This document shows positions 8,476 to 16,921 of a stretch of DNA of 64,000 nucleotides, piece by piece; position 1 is the stretch's first letter; every line of letters starts with the position of its first letter. A program made the translations under genes and the position numbers. Below the pieces are notes generated by a model. That model saw nothing but the letters and a program-made list of their open reading frames with translations. It searched no databases and was not told the DNA's origin. The stretch comes from UTCFX2 sp002050125 (GTDB lineage: Bacteria > Chloroflexota > Anaerolineae > Anaerolineales > UBA4823): assembly GCA_027494035.1 (NCBI GenBank), contig JAOSJQ010000001.1, positions 1,488,001 to 1,552,000 of the forward strand, given 5' to 3'.

Positions 8476-9351
8476 ATGCAGCAAATTGAGCAGGGAATCT
8501 TTTATGAAGACGCCTATTTGGGCGTCACCATCGGCGCGTTGGTTTTCCCGTATGGGGTGATCCTGATTGACGCGCCTTTGAGGAGCGAAGATGCGCGCTC
8601 TTTTCGAGCCACGATCAATAATTATCGCGGCGGCCCGAACCGCCTGCTGATCAGCCTGGATTCCCATCCCGACCGCACGCTGGGAACGCGCGCGTTCGAA
8701 TGTACGGTGGCGGCGCACCAGAAAGCCGCGCACGTCTTCAGGAACCGACCGACAATCTTCAAAGGGTTGAACGTAGAGACCGGCGCGATTTGGGAGACTT
8801 TTAGCGATGCAATCGGGATGCGCTGGGCTTCCCCAGATATTACGTTCAGCGACCGGATGTACTTTCACTGGGGTGGACCGCAGGTCAGGTTGGAATCCCG
8901 GCCCGGAGCGAACCAAGGCTCGATTTGGGTGGTTATCCCCGAGCAAAAGACGGTTTTCGTGGGAGATACCTCCACGCCGAACCAGCCGCCGTTCTTGATG
9001 CAAGCCGATATCCCTGCTTGGCTTGAAAGCCTGGATGTGCTGCTCCACCAGTATAAGGGCTATCAGATCGTCAGCGGGCGCGCCGGGCTGGTAAAACCGG
9101 AGGACCTGAAAACGACGATCAAATTCCTGAAGGATGTTTCGAACGCAATCGAAGGTTTTGGCGCAAAGAATGCCCCTCCAGAAGTCACGGGAGATCTGGC
9201 GAACAAGCTAATTTCCAGGTTTCCAGCCACGGGCAAACAGCGCGAGCTTTACCTTACGCGATTGCGCTACGGACTTTTTCAATACTACGCGCGCCGGTTT
9301 CATCCAGTCCAGGCGCTTGGGCAGCCAGAGATCGACGAAGAAGAACAATAA
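8476..9351 (+). CDS. Metallo-beta-lactamase-fold protein with altered metal motif
   Basis: A 291-residue protein beginning MQQIEQGIFYEDAYLG, with the beta-sandwich pattern of MBL hydrolases: GVILIDAP, then SLDSHPDR where the family has THxHxDH, and later FVGDTSTP matching the conserved GD(T/S) region. In SLDSHPDR the first and last metal-binding histidines are replaced by Asp and Arg, so either the metal site is rearranged or activity is lost. I chose ATG 8476 because similarity starts there; an open frame extends upstream into the kinase gene but has no support. It follows the kinase by 31 nt and probably shares its transcript. The substrate is unknown. Confidence 0.65.
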   Translation: MQQIEQGIFYEDAYLGVTIGALVFPYGVILIDAPLRSEDARSFRATINNYRGGPNRLLISLDSHPDRTLGTRAFECTVAAHQKAAHVFRNRPTIFKGLNVETGAIWETFSDAIGMRWASPDITFSDRMYFHWGGPQVRLESRPGANQGSIWVVIPEQKTVFVGDTSTPNQPPFLMQADIPAWLESLDVLLHQYKGYQIVSGRAGLVKPEDLKTTIKFLKDVSNAIEGFGAKNAPPEVTGDLANKLISRFPATGKQRELYLTRLRYGLFQYYARRFHPVQALGQPEIDEEEQ

Positions 9352-9402
9352 ACGCGCACCGGCTGGATTGACGGCAGCGAAAACTACGGATAAGGACATT
9401 TT

Positions 9403-10494
9403 ATGACAGACTCTCCATATTCCCCTGTTTACGAACTGACCCGCGGCGGCACGGTCGAATCGATCCATTACGGCGCGGCTGCGGTCGTGGACGCGGCGGG
9501 CAATTTGCTGGCTTCGTATGGAAACCCGGAAGCGGTCACTTTCCTGCGGTCGACAGCCAAACCGTTTCAGGCGCTGCCTTTCTTTGAAAACGATGGTCCG
9601 CAGGTGTTTGGTTTGAACACCGCGGAACAGGCGATCATTTGCGCCTCGCATTCCGGCACGGACGCGCATCTCGCGACCGTGCTGTCAATTCAAGAAAAGG
9701 CTGGAATCAGCGAAGCAGACCTGCTGTGCGGGATGCATGAACCGATGGACCGCCTGACCGCTGAGCGGATGCGCGAACAGAAGGAAAGCTTGAGACCCAA
9801 CCGCCATAATTGCTCTGGGAAGCATAGCGGAATGCTGGCGTACATTCAACTTAAAGCGCGCCAGACACAAGTTCCGCCCAGCGAGTTGGAATATGTTGAC
9901 CCAGCTCACCCAATCCAGCAGGAAATTCTGCAAACCTTTTCCGAGATGTGCGCTGTGCCGGTTGAACAGATCGGTCTGGGGATCGATGGCTGTTCGGCGC
10001 CAAACTTCGCGATCCCACTACGGAACGCAGCCCTGGCGTATGCCCGATTGTGCGACCCGGTCGGGGGCAAGGTGGGCTCCGAGCGGCGGGTGAAAGCCTG
10101 TCAGAAAATCACCAAGGCGATGACCTCTAACCCGGAGATGGTCGGGGGACCGGGCCGGTTTGACACGCAGCTCATGAGCGTGGCTGGAGGGAAGATCGTC
10201 TCGAAAGGGGGCGCGGAAGCCTTTCAGGGGATCGGTCTGATGCCTGGAGTTCTGGGGAAGGACGCTCCGGCGGTGGGGATTGCGCTCAAGATCGCGGACG
10301 GAGACAGCCGCGACAAAGCCTGCGCGGCGTTTGCATTAGAAGTTCTGCGCCAGCTTGGAGCGCTTTCAGAAGCTGAGCTGGCAGCCCTGGCGGAATTCGG
10401 GCCCGAATCGGCGCTCAAGAACTGGCGCGGTCTCGTGGTCGGGCACGCTTATCCCACATTCCGGCTGGTTCAAACGGTGACTACGCCGGCTTGA
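9403..10494 (+). CDS. L-asparaginase II family protein
   Basis: A 363-residue protein of the bacterial asparaginase II family first described in Rhizobium (distinct from the EcAII fold). Conserved segments visible are ELTRGGTVESIHYGAAAVVD, STAKPFQALP, CASHSGTDAHL, NCSGKHSGMLA (around 132) and GIDGCSAPNFAIPL (around 190). The last two carry the Ser/Lys/Cys residues conserved in this family. It would hydrolyse L-asparagine to aspartate and ammonia in the cytoplasm. AAGGACA lies 7-10 nt before the ATG. It is in line with the kinase and MBL genes upstream and nth downstream. Confidence 0.88.
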   Translation: MTDSPYSPVYELTRGGTVESIHYGAAAVVDAAGNLLASYGNPEAVTFLRSTAKPFQALPFFENDGPQVFGLNTAEQAIICASHSGTDAHLATVLSIQEKAGISEADLLCGMHEPMDRLTAERMREQKESLRPNRHNCSGKHSGMLAYIQLKARQTQVPPSELEYVDPAHPIQQEILQTFSEMCAVPVEQIGLGIDGCSAPNFAIPLRNAALAYARLCDPVGGKVGSERRVKACQKITKAMTSNPEMVGGPGRFDTQLMSVAGGKIVSKGGAEAFQGIGLMPGVLGKDAPAVGIALKIADGDSRDKACAAFALEVLRQLGALSEAELAALAEFGPESALKNWRGLVVGHAYPTFRLVQTVTTPA

Positions 10495-10536
10495 GGTGGA
10501 TAGAGGTACTTGAGGTTGACGGAGATAAAGATCGGT

Positions 10537-11214
10537 ATGGAACTAAAAGAGCGAGCTGTCGCGGTTCACGAAAAACTTTTGGAATATTATGGTCATCCGG
10601 AAATGGGCATTCCCCTCCCGCCCGTTGATCAGCTTGTCTCTACCATACTGTCTCAGAACACGAACGATAACAACCGCGATCGCGCTTTCAAAGCCCTCCA
10701 GCAGCGCTTCCCAACCTGGGAGGCGGTGCGCGACGCTGACGCCGGCGAGGTGATCGACGTAATTCGGACGGCGGGTTTGGCGAACCAGAAGGGTCCGCAT
10801 ATTCAGGAGGCGCTGCGGGAGATCACCCGGCTGCGCGGCTCGCTCAACCTGGATTTCCTGGCGGACTTGCCCGTTGAGGAGGCGCGCCGCTGGTTGATGC
10901 AATTCAAAGGCGTCGGTCCTAAGACGGCTGCGATCGTGCTTCAGTTCTCACTTTCCCGCCCGGCTTTCCCAGTCGATACCCATATCTATCGGGTGAGCGG
11001 GCGGCTGGGTCTGAGACCGGCGAATATGAGCGTTGAGCGGACGCACGATTTGCTTGCCGAGCTCTTCCCTCCAGAGAGTTATTACGCCGCCCATCTCAAT
11101 CTAATTCGTTTGGGGCGCGAGATTTGCCACCCGCGCCGACCCAACTGTGCAAGCTGTCCGGTCAATAGTCTATGCAATTATTATTTTGAAGTGTTTCTGA
11201 AAGAAAACGGTTAA
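10537..11214 (+). CDS. nth: Endonuclease III (DNA glycosylase/AP lyase)
   Basis: A 225-residue base-excision repair enzyme. The helix-hairpin-helix with catalytic lysine is FKGVGPKTAAIVL, the catalytic aspartate is in FPVDTHIYRVSGRLG, and the C-terminal 4Fe-4S cluster loop is CHPRRPNCASCPVNSLC (C-x6-C-x2-C-x5-C). An in-frame TTG at 10510 would add nine residues, but ATG 10537 fits the family N-terminus and has GGAG 12 nt upstream. Confidence 0.93.
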   Translation: MELKERAVAVHEKLLEYYGHPEMGIPLPPVDQLVSTILSQNTNDNNRDRAFKALQQRFPTWEAVRDADAGEVIDVIRTAGLANQKGPHIQEALREITRLRGSLNLDFLADLPVEEARRWLMQFKGVGPKTAAIVLQFSLSRPAFPVDTHIYRVSGRLGLRPANMSVERTHDLLAELFPPESYYAAHLNLIRLGREICHPRRPNCASCPVNSLCNYYFEVFLKENG

Positions 11215-11317
11215 AAGTAGGTAGATGAGGTTGCGCCAATGTTTGCCCAACCAGAGGGTTGGCGCGCACCTCCCGATTGGATCCGTTCAGGTTTGTTGAT
11301 TGCTGAGGATTTCATCA

Positions 11318-12589
11318 ATGCCAAATTATATCGAAGCAAGATTCAACACCGCTCAACCGACGTTCTCCGAAGGCGAGGAGCGGCGCCTGGCTGCGCTTAG
11401 CCGAATTGCGCATTCACTGAGCAGCGCGCTTGACCTGGATGACGCGCTGATCCAGATGCTGGATGCAGCGATCGAGTTGACCAACGCCGGGCGCGGTTTT
11501 TTAGTCCTGTTGGAGGAAGACGCCGCTTCCTGGAGCCTGCGCGCCGCTCGGAATAACGATCAAGTAACTCTGCCGGCTCAGGATCTGGAGCCCTACCGAA
11601 CGGTGATCGCGGATGCGCTCAGCGGCGACGCGAGCCGGCTGATTGCGGATGCGGGTTCGGATTTGCGCTCCTCTGAAAGCGAGCCGGCGGTTCGACCCGC
11701 TCCGGGTGCAATCATGGTTGCGCCGCTGCTGGTGGGCAGCCGGAAGATTGGCGCAATTCTGATGGACAGCCGCCTCCCGGAGGCGCCGTTCACCCAATCC
11801 GAGCTTGAGTTGCTCAAAATCTGCGCAGCGCAAACAGCCCTGAAAATCGAAAACGACCGCCTTCAGCAGGCGGTGCAAAACGCCAGCCTGGCAAAATCGC
11901 GCTTCGTTTCGATCGTTTCGCATGAATTGCGCGTCCCGATGACTTCGATCAAGGGTTACGCCGATCTGTTGCGGCAGGGCGTGGTGGGATCGCTCACCGC
12001 GCAGCAAACCGAGTTTGTGGATATTATTCGGAATAACGTCGAGCGCATGTCGATCCTGGTTTCCGACCTGGCGGACATTAATCGCATCGAGACCGGTCGC
12101 CTGTTCCTGGAGACCGCGCCCATCGCGCTTGCCGACCAGGTGGAAGATATCTTAACCAGTCTGCAGTCGAAATTCGCAGAGAAACAGCATTGGTTCACCA
12201 CGGACATTCCGGCAGACTTGCCTGTAATCAACACAGATCCGCTGCGTTTGATGCAGGTTTTGACGAATCTGATCAATAACGCTTGTAAGTACACCCCAGC
12301 CGGCGGAGAGATTCAGATTCTAGCGGTGGATCAGGGCGATGGAGTGCGGATCGAAGTGGTGGATAACGGGATTGGGATCAGTTCGGAAGACCAGGCGCGG
12401 CTGTTCACGCAGTTCTTCCGCTCCGATGACTCAGTAGTGCGCGAAGAGCCGGGCTGGGGGTTGGGCTTGAGTGTGTCGAAGTTGTTGATCGAACTCATGG
12501 GCGGCGAGTTGGGTTTTAGCAGCACGCTGGGCAGCGGCAGCACGTTCTGGTTTCGTTTACCGTACGAAGCCCAAGCCGGCTGTGGATGA
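11318..12589 (+). CDS. GAF-domain sensor histidine kinase
   Basis: A 423-residue soluble kinase. After a short variable N-terminus, a GAF domain covers about residues 25-185. HisKA follows with FVSIVSHELRVPMTSIKGYA (histidine near 207), then HATPase_c with NLINNACKYTP, DNGIGIS and GWGLGLSVSKLL. TTG 11300 is in frame upstream, but ATG 11318 has GAGG 9 nt before it and is the better start. There is no membrane anchor and no adjacent intact response regulator. It is the second of three histidine kinases within 9 kb. Confidence 0.92.
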   Translation: MPNYIEARFNTAQPTFSEGEERRLAALSRIAHSLSSALDLDDALIQMLDAAIELTNAGRGFLVLLEEDAASWSLRAARNNDQVTLPAQDLEPYRTVIADALSGDASRLIADAGSDLRSSESEPAVRPAPGAIMVAPLLVGSRKIGAILMDSRLPEAPFTQSELELLKICAAQTALKIENDRLQQAVQNASLAKSRFVSIVSHELRVPMTSIKGYADLLRQGVVGSLTAQQTEFVDIIRNNVERMSILVSDLADINRIETGRLFLETAPIALADQVEDILTSLQSKFAEKQHWFTTDIPADLPVINTDPLRLMQVLTNLINNACKYTPAGGEIQILAVDQGDGVRIEVVDNGIGISSEDQARLFTQFFRSDDSVVREEPGWGLGLSVSKLLIELMGGELGFSSTLGSGSTFWFRLPYEAQAGCG

Positions 12590-12609
12590 TGCCTGATGGG
12601 AAATGAGAA

Positions 12610-13224
12610 ATGAAAGGAACATTCAAGCCCTCGCGTAAAGGAACGCGGCATCCTCTGCTAATGTACCGGCGGATGATGGATCGGGTCTGGAAATATACTC
12701 TGGTTCTGGGGCTTGTGTTGGCTGTGGCGACCCGTTGGCATTTGCTGCGAGAGCGCGATATCTTTGGCTGGAGCAGCAACATCTGGATTTTTGCGGCTGC
12801 GGCGCTGTCTCTGATCGTCTGTATCTTCGCTTTTGTGACGCGCTATATGGCTTATGTGCAGGTCAGGGAAGATGCGTTGCGGCTTTACACACCTTTTCTG
12901 CGCCTGAAAATCTCCTATCGCCGCATCCGCAGCGTACATCCGGTGCTTTTGCAGCAATTGTTCCCGCCTGAAAAATCGACCTGGGCTCAGCGGAGTTTTA
13001 TCGAGCCTTTCTACGGGCTGACGGCGTTGGTGGTAGAGTTGCGCGGCTACCCGATGGACCCGAACCTGCTCAGGCTGTTTTTACCAAAGCAGATGTTTTC
13101 ACCCCGCTCGCCAGGTTTCGTCATCATGGTCAAAGACTGGATGAAGTTCAGCACCGAATTCGATTCGCTGCACGGAGCCTGGCTGCAGAACCAGGGGATG
13201 CGCCAGCAAACCGGCAAAGGCTAA
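12610..13224 (+). CDS. Membrane protein with two N-terminal TM helices and a PH-like cytoplasmic domain
   Basis: A 204-residue protein. Two hydrophobic helices (about residues 28-45 and 57-77) are followed by a segment, YVQVREDALRLYTPFLRL then ISYRRIRSVHP, that resembles the start of bacterial PH-like (bPH2/YdbS-type) domains, in which a beta-strand and a conserved R-I-x-x-V motif follow paired TM helices. A C-terminal beta-rich part with a GFVIMVKDWMKF segment completes it. Function is unknown. It follows the histidine kinase by 20 nt and may be co-transcribed. Confidence 0.6.
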   Translation: MKGTFKPSRKGTRHPLLMYRRMMDRVWKYTLVLGLVLAVATRWHLLRERDIFGWSSNIWIFAAAALSLIVCIFAFVTRYMAYVQVREDALRLYTPFLRLKISYRRIRSVHPVLLQQLFPPEKSTWAQRSFIEPFYGLTALVVELRGYPMDPNLLRLFLPKQMFSPRSPGFVIMVKDWMKFSTEFDSLHGAWLQNQGMRQQTGKG

Positions 13225-13383
13225 ACGCAGATCAGGCGTCTTGACAAGCAGGCTTGTGAGGGCGGTCACAAAAGAACAGAAAAAGATCATGCGTTTCATG
13301 TGACCTTCGGCAATGTCGAAGACGGGCATTATCTTGTATGATGAGCGTAGAACTAAGACGGGGGTTTCAAAAAAGTTGCTCAT
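13099..13383 (-). pseudogene. Possible N-terminal remnant of an HNH endonuclease gene
   Basis: A minus-strand frame opens at ATG 13383 behind a strong AAAGGAGG (7 nt spacing) and reads MSNFFETPVLVLRSSYKIMP. The TPVLVL-x-x-SY pattern is how many HNH endonucleases begin. After about 30 residues the resemblance ends, and the frame runs on, antisense to the 3' end of the upstream membrane-protein gene. No HNH core (ExxH...N...H) follows. It is best read as a truncated remnant, or a small gene with a borrowed start. The assignment rests on a short motif from memory and is weak. Confidence 0.25.
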
Positions 13384-13404
13384 CGCTGTTTCCTCCTTTG
13401 GCGA

Positions 13405-13445
13405 AAGCCCCCGCTTGGCATTTATTATTAACCAGGCGGGGGCTT
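13405..13445. terminator. Strong hairpin between convergent genes
   Basis: A perfect 10-bp inverted repeat, AAGCCCCCGC ... GCGGGGGCTT, with a 21-nt loop. It lies between the plus-strand membrane protein and the minus-strand hybrid kinase and probably terminates one or both. The T-tracts on either side are weak. The rest of 13225-13540 holds no convincing intact gene. Confidence 0.55.
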
Positions 13446-13540
13446 GTTTATGGCGGGTGTCAGCCGATGAAGCAGGGACAAGCGGGCGTCGAGGCAGAAT
13501 GGCGCGCCCGCAGGAAAGACCGGCTATGAAGAATCAAGCA

Positions 13541-15450
13541 TCACAGCCTGAGGTCGGTGCTGGGGAGCACAACGGTGAAGACCGTCCCCTCGCCTGGGGT
13601 TGATTCCACCCAGGTGCGGCCCTGATGATTCTCGACAATCGACTTGGCGATCGCCAAGCCCAAACCGATGCCGGCAAGGTCTTCCGGGACATTGCTAGCG
13701 CGGTAAAACTTATCAAAAATATGGGGTTGGTCGGCTGCGGGGATGCCAGGCCCGTTGTCTGCGATGCGCAGGATGATCTGACCTGCTTCTGCGCTGGCTT
13801 GCACGTAGATTTCGCCGTTTTTCTGGGTGTATTTGATCGCATTTACCAGCAAGTTCGCGACTAATTGGCGCAATCGGATCGGATTCCCCAGCACGTGCGG
13901 CAAGTCTGACGTTACATCCACAATCAGGTTTTGAGATTTCTCAGCCGCTTTTGTTTTCAAGTTATCTACGGCGTATTCCAGGATCGAATTGAAGGGCAGG
14001 ATTTCTTTGCGGGCGTCAAAACCGGATTCTATGCGACCCAGGTCGAGCAGATCGTTGATCAGTGAGGTGATGGTGTGAACGCTCTGTTGGACTCGGCGGA
14101 TAAATTCCTGCTGCTGTTCGGTAAGCGATCCAACCCTTTCTATCAACTCTGTATAGCCCAGGATAGCAGTGAGCGGCGAACGCAGGTCGTGTGAAACGGT
14201 GTTGACAAACTCTGTTTTGATGCGGTCCAGTTCCTTTAGGTGGGTGATGTCCTGCATAATCACCACCAGTCCCAGGTTTGGAATTGGGGTGATCTGGGTG
14301 TTCATGACGCAGCCATCGTTGAGCGTGAGTTCAATCCGGGTGGCGGAGACCAGATCCTCGTCCCGCAGAACCTCCAGCAGGTCTTGGTTCTGGATCAAAT
14401 CGCTCGCGCGTTTTCCGGTCAGGTGGGTTTCGTGGATGCCGAATGCCTCGCGCGCTTTGTGATTGACCAGAATCAGCCGCCCGTCAAAATCAACAACGAC
14501 GACGCCGTTTTCGCTCTTGGTCAGGATGGTTTCCAGTTTGGATCGCTCAGCTTCTGTGTGAGCAAAAAGCTGGGCGTTTTCGAGCGCGATTGCAGCGTAG
14601 TTCGCCAGCGCCGCGAGAAACCTTACCTGGGTTTCCCCGAAAGGTTTGTCGCTCTGGCGGTTGTCAACCCCCAGCACGCCAATCACACGCCCCTTGACAG
14701 TGATTGGCATATAGATAAGCGTGTGCACCAGGTAGTCGGTCTTGATCTTTCTGGGTGACTTTTCATCCAGCAAGATCGGTTTGCCGGTTTGGAAGACCGT
14801 TCCTGCCAGGGAATCCTGGATGGGCAGGCGAAAGGTCCTCACGAAATCCTCCTCGAAATTCCGGCTGGCGAAAATGAGGAGTTCACCGGTTGTTTCGTCC
14901 GGCAGTAACAAGTTGCCCTCTTCTGCTTCAGACAATTCGACGGCTGCGTCTACAACAGCGGTGAGCACACCCTCCAGGTCGAGCGACGCAACGATCTTGC
15001 GCCCGAAACGCCCGATGGTTTCAAGGTCGGTGATTCGTTGTTGTAAAGACCTGACCTCCTCGCTGGCGTGCGCGGTGAGCTGCCGGCGGCGCTCAAGCGC
15101 AGCCCGCAGGCGCGCTGAATCTCGGACGATCGGGCGGAAGGGGGAATATAGCCCGAAATCCCGGCGTCAATTGCCGCGGCTAATTCTGGCGGCTGCCGAG
15201 CCGGGACGAAAACGATTGGGATGAGTGGATAGCTCCGGCTCAAGTCTCGGATGGTTTGAAAAACGTCAGGTTCGCCGATCTGGTCGGACAGCAAAATCAA
15301 TTTGGGCGGATCGTTGGCGATGATTTCTTCAGCTTCAGTCCGATTGGGGCAGATCGTGAGCCGGCAGCCGATGGTCTCCAAACTCAACCTGTTCTGCAGA
15401 GTCGCAGATTCAGGTGGGGCTGCAATGAGAAGAAGATGTTCACTTGCCAT
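13541..15450 (-). CDS. Pseudo-receiver/GAF/PAS histidine kinase, frame broken by a 1-nt deletion
   Basis: Two overlapping frames (14950-15450 and 13541 onward) join into one 636-residue kinase if a C is added at the coding-strand CC run (plus-strand GG, 15109-15110). The corrected junction reads EIQRALRAALERRRQL and continues into a coiled coil without a break. Domains are a degenerate receiver (1-125), a GAF domain, a PAS domain (LETILTKSENGVVVVDFDG), HisKA with FVNTVSHDLRSPLTAILGYT, and HATPase_c (NLLVNAIKYTQ, DNGPGIP, GIGLGLAIAKS). The receiver has Ser at the phospho-acceptor position (LLSDQ; the Asp is one residue later). It lies 62 nt downstream of the next receiver-GAF gene and probably shares an operon with it. 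Confidence 0.88.
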
Positions 15451-15512
15451 ACGTTGAGTGGTATTGATTATCAGACCTGGCTACGGGTTGGACACCCGGT
15501 TAGCGTCATTGT

Positions 15513-16688
15513 CTAGCCAGAAGCTGGTCGGAGCTTCTCGACCGTATCCGCGGCGCTGTGCAAATTTTCGAGTGAATTGCGCATTCCCGATTTCTGGGCC
15601 GCGTTCAGCCGGGCGTCTTCACGAACCAGGAATTCTTCAATCTCCCGGATGGTCTTTTCGAGCTTTGGTTGGATTTCTTTCTTGAAATTGAGCATGACCT
15701 GGTCTTTCTTGCGGTCGCTGGCTTGCGCCTGTTCGGCGGTTTGCTGCATTGCCCGGGCGCGCTCCTCGAGTGCCCGAAACAGGCTGGCATTGACGAGCGA
15801 GACCGAGGCGTAATCTGCGACCGCCTCCAGCAGGGTTTTATTGCTGGAGCTAAAAGACTCGGCGGCTTTGCGCACGACCACCAACAACCCGACGACCTCT
15901 TTCTTGAGCTTAATCGGCACGATTAGCGTCGATTGCCCTAATTGAGAAACCTTGAAACGCGCCAGCGGCTCGCCTGAAATCGAAAGCGTTTCGCCTGAAA
16001 GCGCAACCAGAGAACTGATTCCGTCATCCCAGGGCTGGTTGATTTTGGCTGCCAGCGTCTTGGGCAGGTTGCGCTGAGCGACCAGGTTAAAGGTCTTGTG
16101 GCGCTCCTCGCGCAGCAACAGCCAGCCGTAATCAGCCTCGGTTACGTAGACCGCGCCTTCCACGATTTTTTCGAGCAGTTCGCGCTGATTCGTGATCGAA
16201 ATCACCGCCTTGCCGATCGCGAAAATTGTGGTCAACTCGCGCACGCGCTGCTGGAGCTCATTGTTTGTCTGCTTTAGTTGCCTGGCAAGGGTTTCGCGCT
16301 CCCGCCGTGAACGAACCTGTTTGAGAACCCGCTCCACTGCCGCGACGATTTCTGCTTCGCGCATCGGCCAGATGAGATAATCCACCGCGCCCAGGCGAAA
16401 GGCTTGGATCAGGTCGCTCTCCATGTCCTTTTGCGAGATGATAATGACCGGGACTTCGATGCCCTGGGATGAGAAGGCGACCAGCAGGTCTTTGCCGCTC
16501 AGGTCCGGCAGGACCAGATTCACGATGATCACATCTGGGAGGAAACGGTTCACCTCTTGCAGACCCGCAGAGGCGGAGCGTGCGCTCTGAACCTGATACC
16601 CCAGCGCCTGGAGGGTCTGTCTGGCGACCAGATCGCTGATTTCCGGGTCGCTTTCGATGAGCAGAATGCGGTCGCGCGAGGTTTTCAT
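15513..16688 (-). CDS. Phosphoacceptor-less receiver-GAF protein
   Basis: A 391-residue protein. A receiver domain (1-120) is followed by a coiled coil, a GAF domain (about 150-310) and a C-terminal coiled coil. The receiver keeps the acidic pocket (IESD) and the conserved Lys position is replaced by Trp-Pro context (YLIWPM), while the phospho-acceptor is Asn57 (VIIVNLVLPD) instead of Asp, so it cannot be phosphorylated in the usual way. There is no kinase or DNA-binding domain. I chose ATG 16688 because a TATTAT box ends 8 nt before it (leaderless); ATG 16694 is too close to that box. It may act as an adaptor for the hybrid kinase encoded just downstream. Confidence 0.85.
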   Translation of the reverse strand: MKTSRDRILLIESDPEISDLVARQTLQALGYQVQSARSASAGLQEVNRFLPDVIIVNLVLPDLSGKDLLVAFSSQGIEVPVIIISQKDMESDLIQAFRLGAVDYLIWPMREAEIVAAVERVLKQVRSRRERETLARQLKQTNNELQQRVRELTTIFAIGKAVISITNQRELLEKIVEGAVYVTEADYGWLLLREERHKTFNLVAQRNLPKTLAAKINQPWDDGISSLVALSGETLSISGEPLARFKVSQLGQSTLIVPIKLKKEVVGLLVVVRKAAESFSSSNKTLLEAVADYASVSLVNASLFRALEERARAMQQTAEQAQASDRKKDQVMLNFKKEIQPKLEKTIREIEEFLVREDARLNAAQKSGMRNSLENLHSAADTVEKLRPASG

Positions 16689-16696
16689 ATGCATCA

Positions 16697-16702
16697 ATAA
16701 TA
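16697..16702 (-). promoter_or_regulatory. -10 box of the receiver-GAF gene
   Basis: Minus-strand TATTAT preceded by GTGC, ending 8 nt before ATG 16688, so a leaderless transcript is predicted. No clear -35 was found. Confidence 0.5.
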
Positions 16703-16834
16703 GCACGGTTGGATAAAAATGCAGAGGGTAACCGGAACAAAGCGCCAAAATGTTTTCGCTGCCAGGCTGCTTTGCGCCTGAATTAAGAAAATGATTTGAA
16801 AGGCTTAAGGTTTCCTGAATCCCTGGATGAGTGC

Positions 16835-16864
16835 TTGACTCTGACCGGTCTACCTATATACAAT
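16835..16864 (+). promoter_or_regulatory. Promoter of the eRF1-like gene
   Basis: TTGACT (16835-16840), an 18-nt spacer and TACAAT (16859-16864). The leader is about 50 nt and contains AGGAGGT at 16911-16917, 4 nt before the ATG. It is one of the few genes here with a full Shine-Dalgarno. Confidence 0.65.
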
Positions 16865-16921
16865 ATAGCTAAGGAGTTTTGGTGGGGGTAGGTTGAACAC
16901 GGAACTTGTGAGGAGGTAAAT

